From the NCBI GenBank assembly GCA_030604405.1, contig JAUVVY010000010.1, forward strand, positions 42,127 through 106,126: a stretch of DNA of 64,000 bases. Direction: 5' to 3'. A program made the translations under genes and the position numbers. Shown in pieces: positions 56,569 to 64,000 of this stretch. Origin of the DNA: a bacterium. GTDB lineage: Bacteria; Armatimonadota; Zipacnadia; Zipacnadales; UBA11051. A model generated the notes under the pieces. The model was given only the letters and a program-made list of their open reading frames with translations. It searched no databases and was not told the origin of the DNA. Positions within the stretch are counted from its first letter, which is position 1. Every line of letters begins with the position of its first letter.

Positions 56569-56806
56569 GTGGATCTCTGCTCACGAATCTCAGCCGCGCG
56601 CGCGCAAGACAAAGCCGATCTCGTCCTGCGCGGCGCACTGGCCAGCAGCGTCGCCCATGATTCCCACAACATTATCGTAGTCGGCGCTGATGATGAGGAT
56701 ATGCTCGCAGCGGTGAGGGAGATCGAGAAGGCCGGCGCTCAAACTCACCGACAAGGGCCTCGTTGATGTTGCGCGCTTTGAGATAGTGCCCTTGTGGGTA
56801 GGTTGA
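56569..56806 (+). pseudogene. Deletion remnant of adenine deaminase (N-terminal, C-terminal-domain and extreme C-terminal pieces fused)
   Basis: [16 protein letters not shown] joined to [30 protein letters not shown], then a frame change to [21 protein letters not shown]. Confidence 0.65.
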
Positions 56807-56844
56807 AAGTGCCCTGCCGGTCCCTGAGTTGCGACTGCGGCTCG

Positions 56845-57681
56845 CTACACGAGGTCGGGGAACAGCTTCTCGCCTGTGACGCCCACCTCGAGAGTATAGA
56901 CGGCATTCGTCTCCGCCTCTGTGATGTAGAGGGTCGAAAACTCCGGCCCGCCGAAGCAGCAGTTGGTCGGCCTCAGGCCCCCGGCTTCGTAGCTGTCTAG
57001 CATCTGCCCGTCTGGTGAGACGACGATAATCATGCCCGTGCCGAAGGCTGCCACCCACAGGTTGCCCTCACTGTCGTAGGCCATCCCATCAGGCATGCAG
57101 GCCTCGTCTTCGTGCTGCCACAGCATCCGCTTGTTCGCCACCACTCCCGGCTCGATGATGTCGTATGCCCACACGCAGCCCAGATGCGTCTCAACTACGG
57201 TCAGTGTCTTGCCGTCGGCGTCGATCGCAATGCCGTTGGGAAACTGCATCCCACCATCTACCTTGCTCACCTGTCCCTCCGGCGTGGCGAAATGCACAGT
57301 GCCGATGGGGTTATCCGGGCCGGAGCCGCCCGGATCGGTGAAGTAGAAATTGTCGAACTGGTCGAACACAAGGTCGTTGGGTGAGCGCAGCGGCTCGCCG
57401 TCGCACTCTGTGGCGAACACCTCCCACGAGGCGTCCGGGTGCGCTACGATAACCTGATCCAGTCCTGGCTCGCACACGTACAGATCGCCGTTGGCCGCAA
57501 ATGCAGCACCATTGGGACGGCCGCCGGCGTTGACAAAGCAACTCAGCTCTCCGTCCGGCGTCAGCCGGGATATGTCGCCCGAGCCGCCGTTGACCCAATA
57601 CAGATTGCCGGCCTTGTCGAAGCACGGACCTTCGGGGAATGCCTGTCCTGAGGCGAGAAGCTGTGGTTTCGCGTTGCTCAC
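56845..57681 (-). CDS. SMP-30/gluconolactonase-like beta-propeller hydrolase
   Basis: GQAFPEGPCFDKAGNLYWVNGGSGDISRLTPDGEL; SPNDLVFDQFDNFYFTDPGGSG; FPNGIAIDADGKTLTVVET. Confidence 0.9.
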   Translation of the reverse strand: MSNAKPQLLASGQAFPEGPCFDKAGNLYWVNGGSGDISRLTPDGELSCFVNAGGRPNGAAFAANGDLYVCEPGLDQVIVAHPDASWEVFATECDGEPLRSPNDLVFDQFDNFYFTDPGGSGPDNPIGTVHFATPEGQVSKVDGGMQFPNGIAIDADGKTLTVVETHLGCVWAYDIIEPGVVANKRMLWQHEDEACMPDGMAYDSEGNLWVAAFGTGMIIVVSPDGQMLDSYEAGGLRPTNCCFGGPEFSTLYITEAETNAVYTLEVGVTGEKLFPDLV

Positions 57682-57945
57682 ATCAATTCCTCCATCGTGC
57701 TGGGCCGAATGTTATTACGGTCGTTTCCGCGATCTCGTTTTAATTCTCCGACCTGATGTCGTTCACCTGCTTAGACCTCTACGAGCACAAAACTCCGCTT
57801 GTCGGAAAAGTGGATGAAGCCTTTCCTGCTTCTCCCTATTCACTTGACGCCAGGCGCTGCGCCATTTAACCTACACAGCAACACACGCAACCGTTGGCTG
57901 ATACGGTGTTGGTCTTGCGAAGCAGTATTCTGAGGGGATGATTAC

Positions 57946-59424
57946 ATGCGCCCGATTCAACTTGCTGAAGCGACCTACCGTGACAAAGTCTATGCCTGCT
58001 GGCTGGGAAAGAACATCGGCGGCACGCTCGGCACGCCTTACGAGGGCGACAAGAGCACCCACGATCTGACCTTTTACGATCCCGTGCCCACCGAGCCTCT
58101 GCCCAATGACGACCTCGACCTGCAGCTTGTATGGCTGAAGATGCTGCAGGAGCGCGGGGTCTATCCGTCGGTGTCCGACTTCGCCGACTACTGGGTCAAG
58201 CACCTGGGGCCGTATCCGTGGAACGAATATGGCTTTTGCCGGCTCAATCTCGACAGGGGCCTGCGGCCGCCGATATCCGGCTGTTACGACAACTACTATA
58301 TTGACGAGATGGGCTCGCCGATTCGCAGCGAGATCTGGGCCTGCACTGCTGCGGGTGATCCCGGCCTGGCCGCCGCGCTGGCCTGGAACGACGCGGTCCT
58401 GGACCATGCCGGCGGCGAAGGCGTCTATGGCGAGATGTTCTGGGCGGCGCTGGAAAGTGCGGCATTCGTAGTCTCGGACCCGATCACCCTCATCCGCATT
58501 GGCCTGGCAATGATACCTGTCCACTCGCTTATAGCCCGCGCGGTGCGTGACGCCGTGTGGCTGCATGAGAACAATGTGGAATGGGCCGAGGCCCGTGAGA
58601 GAATCGTGCGCAATTTCGGCCACTTCTGGCCGTGTAATGCCGCGCAGAATCATGGCTTTACCATAATAGGCTGGCTCTACGGCGACGACTTCGGCGACTG
58701 CCTGTGCAAGGCCGTCAACTGCGGCTGTGACACCGACTGTACCGGCGCGACGTTGGGCTCTGTGCTCGGCATCATCGGCGGTACGGCAGCAATTCCCGAT
58801 GGATGGCGGGAGCCGATCGGCGAGGGCATCGTGCTGCACAAGTTCACCCAGAACCTCGACGCGCCTGCCGACCTCGCCGAGCTGACCGACCAGACGGTGG
58901 ACATCGGCAAGCAGATGCTGCAAGAGCGCTCCCGTCTCGCAGACATAGGGGACGAAAGGGTCGTACCAGACGATGTGCTCACGCTGCTGTCTGATAACAC
59001 GCGGGCGCTGATGGCCCTGCAGCAGGACCCGCAATCGGCCATCGAGACCGTCGAGGGCTATGACATCGCGCTGCACTACGGCGGTGAGCCGGTACTCCGC
59101 CCGGGTGTCGCAAGGACTGTCGGGGTGTCAGTGCGCCGCGACGGTGAGCCGGTAGCCGCCGAAGTTGAACTGCGGGGGCCTGACGACTGGACCATCCGAC
59201 CGGCTGCAGAGGCTCTGGGCCGGCAGCGCTTCACATTGTGTGCGGAAGAAGTCGCAAATGAAAACTACGTGAGCGTGGTAGCAAGAGTGGGTGACAACGA
59301 ACTGCGTGCCAGGTATCTCTTGCTCGGTCCGGGTGCGGCCCCGGGCTATGCATGTGGAGTGCAGGTACCAAGATGTCCGAACTGCCAGGCGCGGCTGGAA
59401 TCGTGCATCTGCAACAGGCGGTGA
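57946..59424 (+). CDS. ADP-ribosylglycohydrolase (DraG/ARH) family protein with C-terminal Cys cluster
   Basis: YRDKVYACWLGKNIGGTLGTPYEG; GYDNYYIDEMG-type and NCGCDTDCTGATLGSVLGIIGG motif; C-terminus CPNCQARLESCICNRR. Confidence 0.85.
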   Translation: MRPIQLAEATYRDKVYACWLGKNIGGTLGTPYEGDKSTHDLTFYDPVPTEPLPNDDLDLQLVWLKMLQERGVYPSVSDFADYWVKHLGPYPWNEYGFCRLNLDRGLRPPISGCYDNYYIDEMGSPIRSEIWACTAAGDPGLAAALAWNDAVLDHAGGEGVYGEMFWAALESAAFVVSDPITLIRIGLAMIPVHSLIARAVRDAVWLHENNVEWAEARERIVRNFGHFWPCNAAQNHGFTIIGWLYGDDFGDCLCKAVNCGCDTDCTGATLGSVLGIIGGTAAIPDGWREPIGEGIVLHKFTQNLDAPADLAELTDQTVDIGKQMLQERSRLADIGDERVVPDDVLTLLSDNTRALMALQQDPQSAIETVEGYDIALHYGGEPVLRPGVARTVGVSVRRDGEPVAAEVELRGPDDWTIRPAAEALGRQRFTLCAEEVANENYVSVVARVGDNELRARYLLLGPGAAPGYACGVQVPRCPNCQARLESCICNRR

Positions 59425-59530
59425 AGCCGGTGTGAGGGAAGTATGAGCGAGGAGAGGTCCCGGCCTCTCAGGCCATGCAATTGCAGCGCTGGCTGCGGCG
59501 CAATGTATTTCGGCTGGTCAATGATACGGG

Positions 59531-60697
59531 CTAGACGGGCAGCGGCTCCATCCCGAAGAAATCCCGGTAGGCGTTGACCGCAGCATAGTAGTTGTCAATC
59601 TTGACGTCCTCGTGGACCGAATGGCTGGCGTGCAGAATATGCCCGCCGGGCGTTGTCTGGCCGAACTTCAGGCACTCGATGACCTCGGCACGGACATCTT
59701 GAGGCGTGCCCAGGCACAGCGTGTAGCGCGCATCAAGATTGCCGATGATGCACACGCGCCGGTCAATTTGCTCCTCAATCAGCCGTTCCCAGGTCATCCC
59801 GGCCGCCCTGTCAACTTCCTTGTAGCCGTCAATGTTGGAATTGAAGAAAAAGTCTTGCTTGATGTCCCAGTGATTTCCGTCAGCCGTATAGACGGCCAGT
59901 GCCCCCGCGTCATGAATCAGAGCGACCTGCTCCTGAATAACCGGCAGGATGAAGCGCCGGTAATGGGCCGGAGAAATGAACGGCCCCTTGTCACAGCTCA
60001 CATCTCCGCCGATGGCAACGATCTCACACCCGCGCGCCAGCATGTCACGGGTGCGGGCAAATCCCGAGGCTTTCTGCATCTGCAGCCAGCGCTCGAGCCA
60101 CTCCGGCTCGGCAACCAGCCACATCAGCATGAAGGGCGGATAGAAGGCGACGCCGGTGCCGGCTCCGATCTCGGCCATGTACACCCAGTCAAGCCGCTCC
60201 GCGTCGGCCAGCTCCCGGATCCGTCGCAGCACCGCGAAGGCCTCCGGCGGCGCCTGGGCGACGCTGCCGTCCCACTGTTCGATCTGGCGCTTTACCTCTG
60301 CTTCGGACTGTTTCTGCGAGTCCGCCAGCGGCACGGCCGGCTCTACCAGCTTGGTCCGCTCATTGTACACGTACTGGACGCCGCTGAGCGTCCAGGCGTT
60401 CTCACCAGTCTTCACGGGGCGGGTGAATTCAGGCGGCCGGTTGCCGCCCACATGGATGATGTCCACTCCGAAGAATCTGTTGACATGGAAGCGGGCCTGC
60501 GCCTCGCCTTCGACCAGTTCCTCCCACGAAATACCTGCGGCTAGAGCATCCCAATGCATCGCCGCGTCGGTGGCGAAACTGCGGCCGCAGATATCCCAGT
60601 AGATCGGGTGAAACTGGCAGAAGATCTCGAAAAGCGGCGTGCGATCCGCTACTTCGTGGGCAAAGGCCTGATATACGCGCTCTGTCGATCCCGGCAT
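59531..60697 (-). CDS. Uroporphyrinogen decarboxylase (URO-D) family protein 3
   Basis: TERVYQAFAHEVADRTPLFEIF; IVAIGGDVSCDKGPFISPAHYRRFILPVIQEQVALIHDAGALAVYTADGNHWDI; VCIIGNLDARYTLCLGTPQDVRAEVIECL. Confidence 0.87.
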   Translation of the reverse strand: MPGSTERVYQAFAHEVADRTPLFEIFCQFHPIYWDICGRSFATDAAMHWDALAAGISWEELVEGEAQARFHVNRFFGVDIIHVGGNRPPEFTRPVKTGENAWTLSGVQYVYNERTKLVEPAVPLADSQKQSEAEVKRQIEQWDGSVAQAPPEAFAVLRRIRELADAERLDWVYMAEIGAGTGVAFYPPFMLMWLVAEPEWLERWLQMQKASGFARTRDMLARGCEIVAIGGDVSCDKGPFISPAHYRRFILPVIQEQVALIHDAGALAVYTADGNHWDIKQDFFFNSNIDGYKEVDRAAGMTWERLIEEQIDRRVCIIGNLDARYTLCLGTPQDVRAEVIECLKFGQTTPGGHILHASHSVHEDVKIDNYYAAVNAYRDFFGMEPLPV

Positions 60698-60728
60698 TGG
60701 TAACTCCCCCGGACGGCGGCTGACGGCC

Positions 60729-61496
60729 CTACCATAGCATGTAGCCGCCATCTATGATGATGTCGTGGCCGGTGGTATAGCTGGCGGCGTCTGAGGCGAG
60801 ATAGACTACAGCACCCACCAGTTCCTCAGGCTCGGCCATACGTCCCATCGGTATCTGCTGGCACCAGCCCGGGTGAAACTCCGACACCGCTCGCGTCATC
60901 TCGGTGAGAGTGTAGCCGGGGCTAATCGTATTGACCCGCACATTGTGCTTGGCCCATTCCGCCGCCATGCTCCGGCTCATCTGGATCATCGCCGCCTTTG
61001 AAGCATTATACGCCACCTGCTTCTGGGGCGTGTTCACGATGTAGGCAGACATCGAGGCCACGCTGATTATCGAGCCGCTCTGCTGTGCGATCATCTGCCG
61101 GCCGGCCGCCTGACAGCACAGGAAAGTGCTGGTGAGATTGGTATCCATAACCTGGCGCCATTGCTCTTCGGTCACGTCCTCGGCGTTACCGTGGATGGTA
61201 ATGCCGACACTGTTGACGAGGATGTCAATTCTGCCGAAGCCATTTACGACCCCTTGCACCATGTCGCCGACTGCCGTGGCGTTCGTCGCATCGCAGACAA
61301 TACCCTCAACCGCAACCGCGTAGCTATCGCTGAGTTCTGCAGCGGTTTTGTTGAGGTTCTCCTCGTGGAGGTCAGCGATAGCCACGTTCACGCCGAATTC
61401 GGCCAGCCCCGCAGCACACGCCTTGCCAATACCTCGCGCCCCGCCGGTAACCAGAGCAACCCGCCCGGTGAGGTCAAACTTGTCTCTAATACCCAT
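60729..61496 (-). CDS. SDR-family NAD(P)-dependent oxidoreductase
   Basis: VALVTGGARGIGKACAAGL; NSVGI; SIISVASMSAYIVNTPQKQVAYNASKAAM; C-terminal DGGYMLW. Confidence 0.95.
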   Translation of the reverse strand: MGIRDKFDLTGRVALVTGGARGIGKACAAGLAEFGVNVAIADLHEENLNKTAAELSDSYAVAVEGIVCDATNATAVGDMVQGVVNGFGRIDILVNSVGITIHGNAEDVTEEQWRQVMDTNLTSTFLCCQAAGRQMIAQQSGSIISVASMSAYIVNTPQKQVAYNASKAAMIQMSRSMAAEWAKHNVRVNTISPGYTLTEMTRAVSEFHPGWCQQIPMGRMAEPEELVGAVVYLASDAASYTTGHDIIIDGGYMLW

Positions 61497-61621
61497 AAGT
61501 GAAGCGCCCCTTTGCAGCAATCTTACCCTCAAGGAGAGGTTAGCCGCGATTATTCATCAACGCGTCGGGTACCCACTCGCAGGGAGTGGCTGCGGCTTTC
61601 CAGCCTGACAGTCGTTGCTGT

Positions 61622-61680
61622 TGGAGGGGCCTGTCGCAGAACGCTTCGCAGCGCGAAGCCTTCAAGGCTGGCCCACGCCC
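61622..61680. repeat. Partial copy (C) of the GGAGGGGCC double-hairpin element
   Basis: TGGAGGGGCCTGTCGCAG followed by hairpin GCTTCGC-AGC-GCGAAGC (61643-61659) and CAAGGCTGGCCCACGCCC. Confidence 0.7.
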
Positions 61681-61816
61681 TCATACATCACGTGGCCCCG
61701 GCTTTCTCCTGGCCTCAGCAACGTCGAAGGGCTCCCCGACTCCGTTGCCCTTGTCGTTGTCCCCTCTCCCTGTGGGAGAGGGGCCGGGGGTGAGGGTGCC
61801 GTTGTCCTAGCCTTAC

Positions 61817-61978
61817 GGAGGGGCCGCGTCGAGTGGCGGTCGTCACAGACGACCGCCAGGAGCCCGGCCCACGCGAAACGCTATCCTGGCGAGCTCTGCA
61901 CACCCAGACGGCTAACGACAAGGGCTGGGCCAGGCTTGTCGGCTTTGAACGACAAAGCCGACTGCGACAGGCCCCTCC
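61817..61978. repeat. ~160-bp terminal-inverted, double-hairpin repeat element (copy B)
   Basis: GGAGGGGCCGCGTCG ... CGACAGGCCCCTCC; hairpins TGGCGGTCGTC-ACA-GACGACCGCCA (61834-61858) and GTCGGCTTTG-AACGA-CAAAGCCGAC (61938-61962). Confidence 0.85.
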
Positions 61979-62094
61979 ATTACGACTAACGACGCCACAC
62001 CGTCACCGTATGGTTTGACTTGCCCAGAATTTGCATAACTACTGTTCCAGCCCGACTCCCTCCGGCCTACATGCCGTTGTCGTATGGAGGGGCC

Positions 62095-62160
62095 GTGTCG
62101 AACGAAGTGAGGCCGGCCCGCGCCCTCCCTCACTCCGTGGGTCGGGCATCCTGCCCGACT
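62095..62160. repeat. Partial/degenerate copy (D) of the GGAGGGGCC element joined to GTCGGGCA-TCC-TGCCCGAC hairpin
   Basis: TGGAGGGGCCGTGTCGA ... GGCCGGCCCGCGCCC, then hairpin at 62141-62159. Confidence 0.65.
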
Positions 62161-62284
62161 CTGTCCCCCGTTGCCGTTGTCCCCTCTCCCACAGAGAGGG
62201 ACCGGGGGTGAGGGCCGCTGTCGCCGTCGCCATCCTCCCCCTCCAACTGCCTATGCCACACACGCCCCCACCAAATCCCCCTCC

Positions 62285-63601
62285 TCAATAGCCCATGCCT
62301 TTTAGCATCTGCAGCATCCGCGGCGCCTGGCCGTCCGTTGGGTCCCCCAATCGCACTGTCGCCTCCGCTTCCTTCTTGGCCTCCGCATAGCGCTTCAACT
62401 CATAGTAATCCACCGCCAGGTTCCAGTGGGCCTCGGCGAAGTCCGGGTTGATGGCGACGGCCTTCTTATACTCCGCAATCGCTTCATCTAACTTGCCTTG
62501 ATCGTCCAGCGCGATCCCCAGGTTGTTGTAGGCCTCGGCGAAGTCCGGGTTGATGGCGATAGCCTTCCTATACTCCGCAATCGCCTCATCTAACTTGCCT
62601 TGACCTTTAAGCGCGATCGCCAAGTTGTAGTGCCCATCGGCGAAGTCCGGGTTGATGGCGATGGCCTTTTTCCACTCCGCAATCGCCTCATCTAACCTGC
62701 CTTGCTCATACAGCGCGTTCCCCAGGTTGTTGTGGGCCTCGGCGAAGTCGTCGTTGATGGCGATGGCCTTTCTGTACTGCGCGATCGCCTCCTCTAACTT
62801 CCCTTGCTCACCCAGCGCCAGCCCCAGGTTCGTGTGGGGTTCGGCGTAGTCGTCGTTGATGGCGATGGCCTTCTTATACTCCGCAATCGCCTCATCTAAC
62901 TTGCCTTGATGTTTGAGTGCGACACCCAGGTTGCTGTGCGCCCAGGCGTCGTCTGGGTTAATAGCGAGGGCCTTTTTCCACTCCGCAATCGCCTCATCTA
63001 ACTTGCCTTGAGCACACAGCGCGACCCCCAGGTTGTAGTGCACCTCGGCGTAGTCGTCGTTGATGGCGATGGCCGCTTGATACTCAGTTACGGCCTCATC
63101 GTACTTCTCTTGGTCCTTAAGCGCATTGGCTAACCGCACGTGGGCCACCGCATCCTGCGGCCTTTCCCCTAACAGCTCCCGCAGCCGCGTCGTAGTCGCC
63201 TCGGTCTCCGGCACAAACACGCGCGTGTGTTCTCTGCCGCTTGCCTCCTCCGCCACCACGCTAATGTTCGTTCCCGGCTCCAACCACAGATATACCTCAA
63301 ATCTCGCAGCCTCGACTTCGCCAGGCGCACCGAAAGGCCTCAGCTCGCTAGCAAATAGCTTGGCTTCCTTCCCGTTCACCACGACGCCCTTCACCTTCGC
63401 CTCCACAGCCACCAGGCCGTAGAGCGTAAGGCCTTCTCTCTTCAGCCCCGCCACGTAATGCCCCCGGTCATCACTCTGCGGGAAAGTAAGTTCCACCCAC
63501 GCCGCGCCTTCATCTGCCTCCGCGGCGACCCATGCCCCCAGCAACATCACCATCGCCATTGTCCCAATCAATACACTCGCCTTCACTCTTGTGCTTCTCA
63601 C
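62285..63601 (-). CDS. Secreted TPR-repeat protein
   Basis: Signal-like N-terminus; about 8 near-identical 34-aa TPRs (AEAHNNLGNALYEQGRLDEAIAEWKKAIAINPDF). Confidence 0.93.
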   Translation of the reverse strand: MRSTRVKASVLIGTMAMVMLLGAWVAAEADEGAAWVELTFPQSDDRGHYVAGLKREGLTLYGLVAVEAKVKGVVVNGKEAKLFASELRPFGAPGEVEAARFEVYLWLEPGTNISVVAEEASGREHTRVFVPETEATTTRLRELLGERPQDAVAHVRLANALKDQEKYDEAVTEYQAAIAINDDYAEVHYNLGVALCAQGKLDEAIAEWKKALAINPDDAWAHSNLGVALKHQGKLDEAIAEYKKAIAINDDYAEPHTNLGLALGEQGKLEEAIAQYRKAIAINDDFAEAHNNLGNALYEQGRLDEAIAEWKKAIAINPDFADGHYNLAIALKGQGKLDEAIAEYRKAIAINPDFAEAYNNLGIALDDQGKLDEAIAEYKKAVAINPDFAEAHWNLAVDYYELKRYAEAKKEAEATVRLGDPTDGQAPRMLQMLKGMGY

Positions 63602-63767
63602 GCCCTTGCCTCCTGTTCCTAATGAGTTCCTTTTTCGCCTCCGCTGAGCAGGGCTCCTCCATTGCCGTTGTCCTAGCCTTGCGGCTTGTCCGCCGTCTCG
63701 TCCCCCATACCTTTAGCGGAGGCGGAAGCCTTGGCAAAGGCGCCTCGGGCATGACAATAATTATCCG

Positions 63768-64000
63768 GTGGGTCGGGCATCCCCAAAACATCCCGTGGGT
63801 CGGGCATCCCCAAAACATCCCGTGGGTCGGGCATCCCCAAAACATCCCGTGGGCCGGGCATCCCCAAAACATCCCGTGGGTCGGGCATCCCCAAAACATC
63901 CCGTGGGCCGGGCATCCCCAAAACATCCCGTGGGCCGGGCATCCCCAAAACATCCCGTGGGCCGGGCATCCCCAAAACATCCCGTGGGCCGGGCATCCCC
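63768..64000. repeat. 27-bp tandem repeat array (GTGGGYCGGGCATCCCCAAAACATCCC), 8 full units plus partial, running off the window
   Basis: Units begin at 63768, 63795, 63822, 63849, 63876, 63903, 63930, 63957, 63984; visible variation is a single T/C position. Confidence 0.98.

Noticed and set aside
57844-57870. Possible promoter TTGACG...TTTAAC upstream of the ADP-ribosylglycohydrolase
   Set aside because: Spacer about 15 bp and weak -10; not convincing enough to call.
57871-59076. 401-aa minus-strand ORF
   Set aside because: Antisense to the ADP-ribosylglycohydrolase gene.
63510-63996. ORFs encoding repeated MFWGCPAHG / MPGPRDVLG
   Set aside because: Products of reading through a 27-bp minisatellite (unit divisible by 3) and the antisense of the TPR signal peptide; no start/RBS evidence, so not called as proteins.
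63768-64000. Possible CRISPR array
   Set aside because: 27-bp units are contiguous with no unique spacers; it is a tandem repeat.

Overview
High-GC bacterial chromosomal window, edge-truncated at both ends. No rRNA, tRNA, CRISPR array or intact transposase was recognised. Lineage is not determinable; heparinase-like, DUF3604-like, copper-amine-oxidase-N-like and UroD-like proteins fit an Armatimonadota/Planctomycetota-like environmental genome (weak inference). Main blocks: (1) a TolC-MacA-MacB type tripartite efflux operon (1-4802). (2) A YprB/MrfB-like DEDD exonuclease followed by two tandem YprA/MrfA-like DUF1998 helicases (10426-16956), with a good sigma70-like promoter carrying a GAACA-AC-TGTTC dyad. 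(3) A long, mostly minus-strand catabolic region: three heparinase II/III-like proteins, two DUF3604/PHP-like proteins, GH127, GH-like and CBM9-like proteins, a sulfatase-fold enzyme, sugar isomerases/oxidoreductases, three UroD-family proteins, MttB-like and homocysteine S-methyltransferases, and a corrinoid adenosyltransferase. (4) Dense families of short dispersed repeats. The least explained signal is a ~160-bp element (14395-14556 and 61817-61978, with partial copies at 61622 and 62095). Its termini and core are conserved between copies, but its two internal hairpins have different stem sequences that remain perfectly self-complementary. Related repeats have been inserted in frame into coding sequences and appear to have seeded a 27-bp minisatellite at the right edge. 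A deletion-derived adenine deaminase remnant lies at 56569-56806. Coordinates were read by eye from the sequence and ORF track; family assignments come from motif recognition, not searches.
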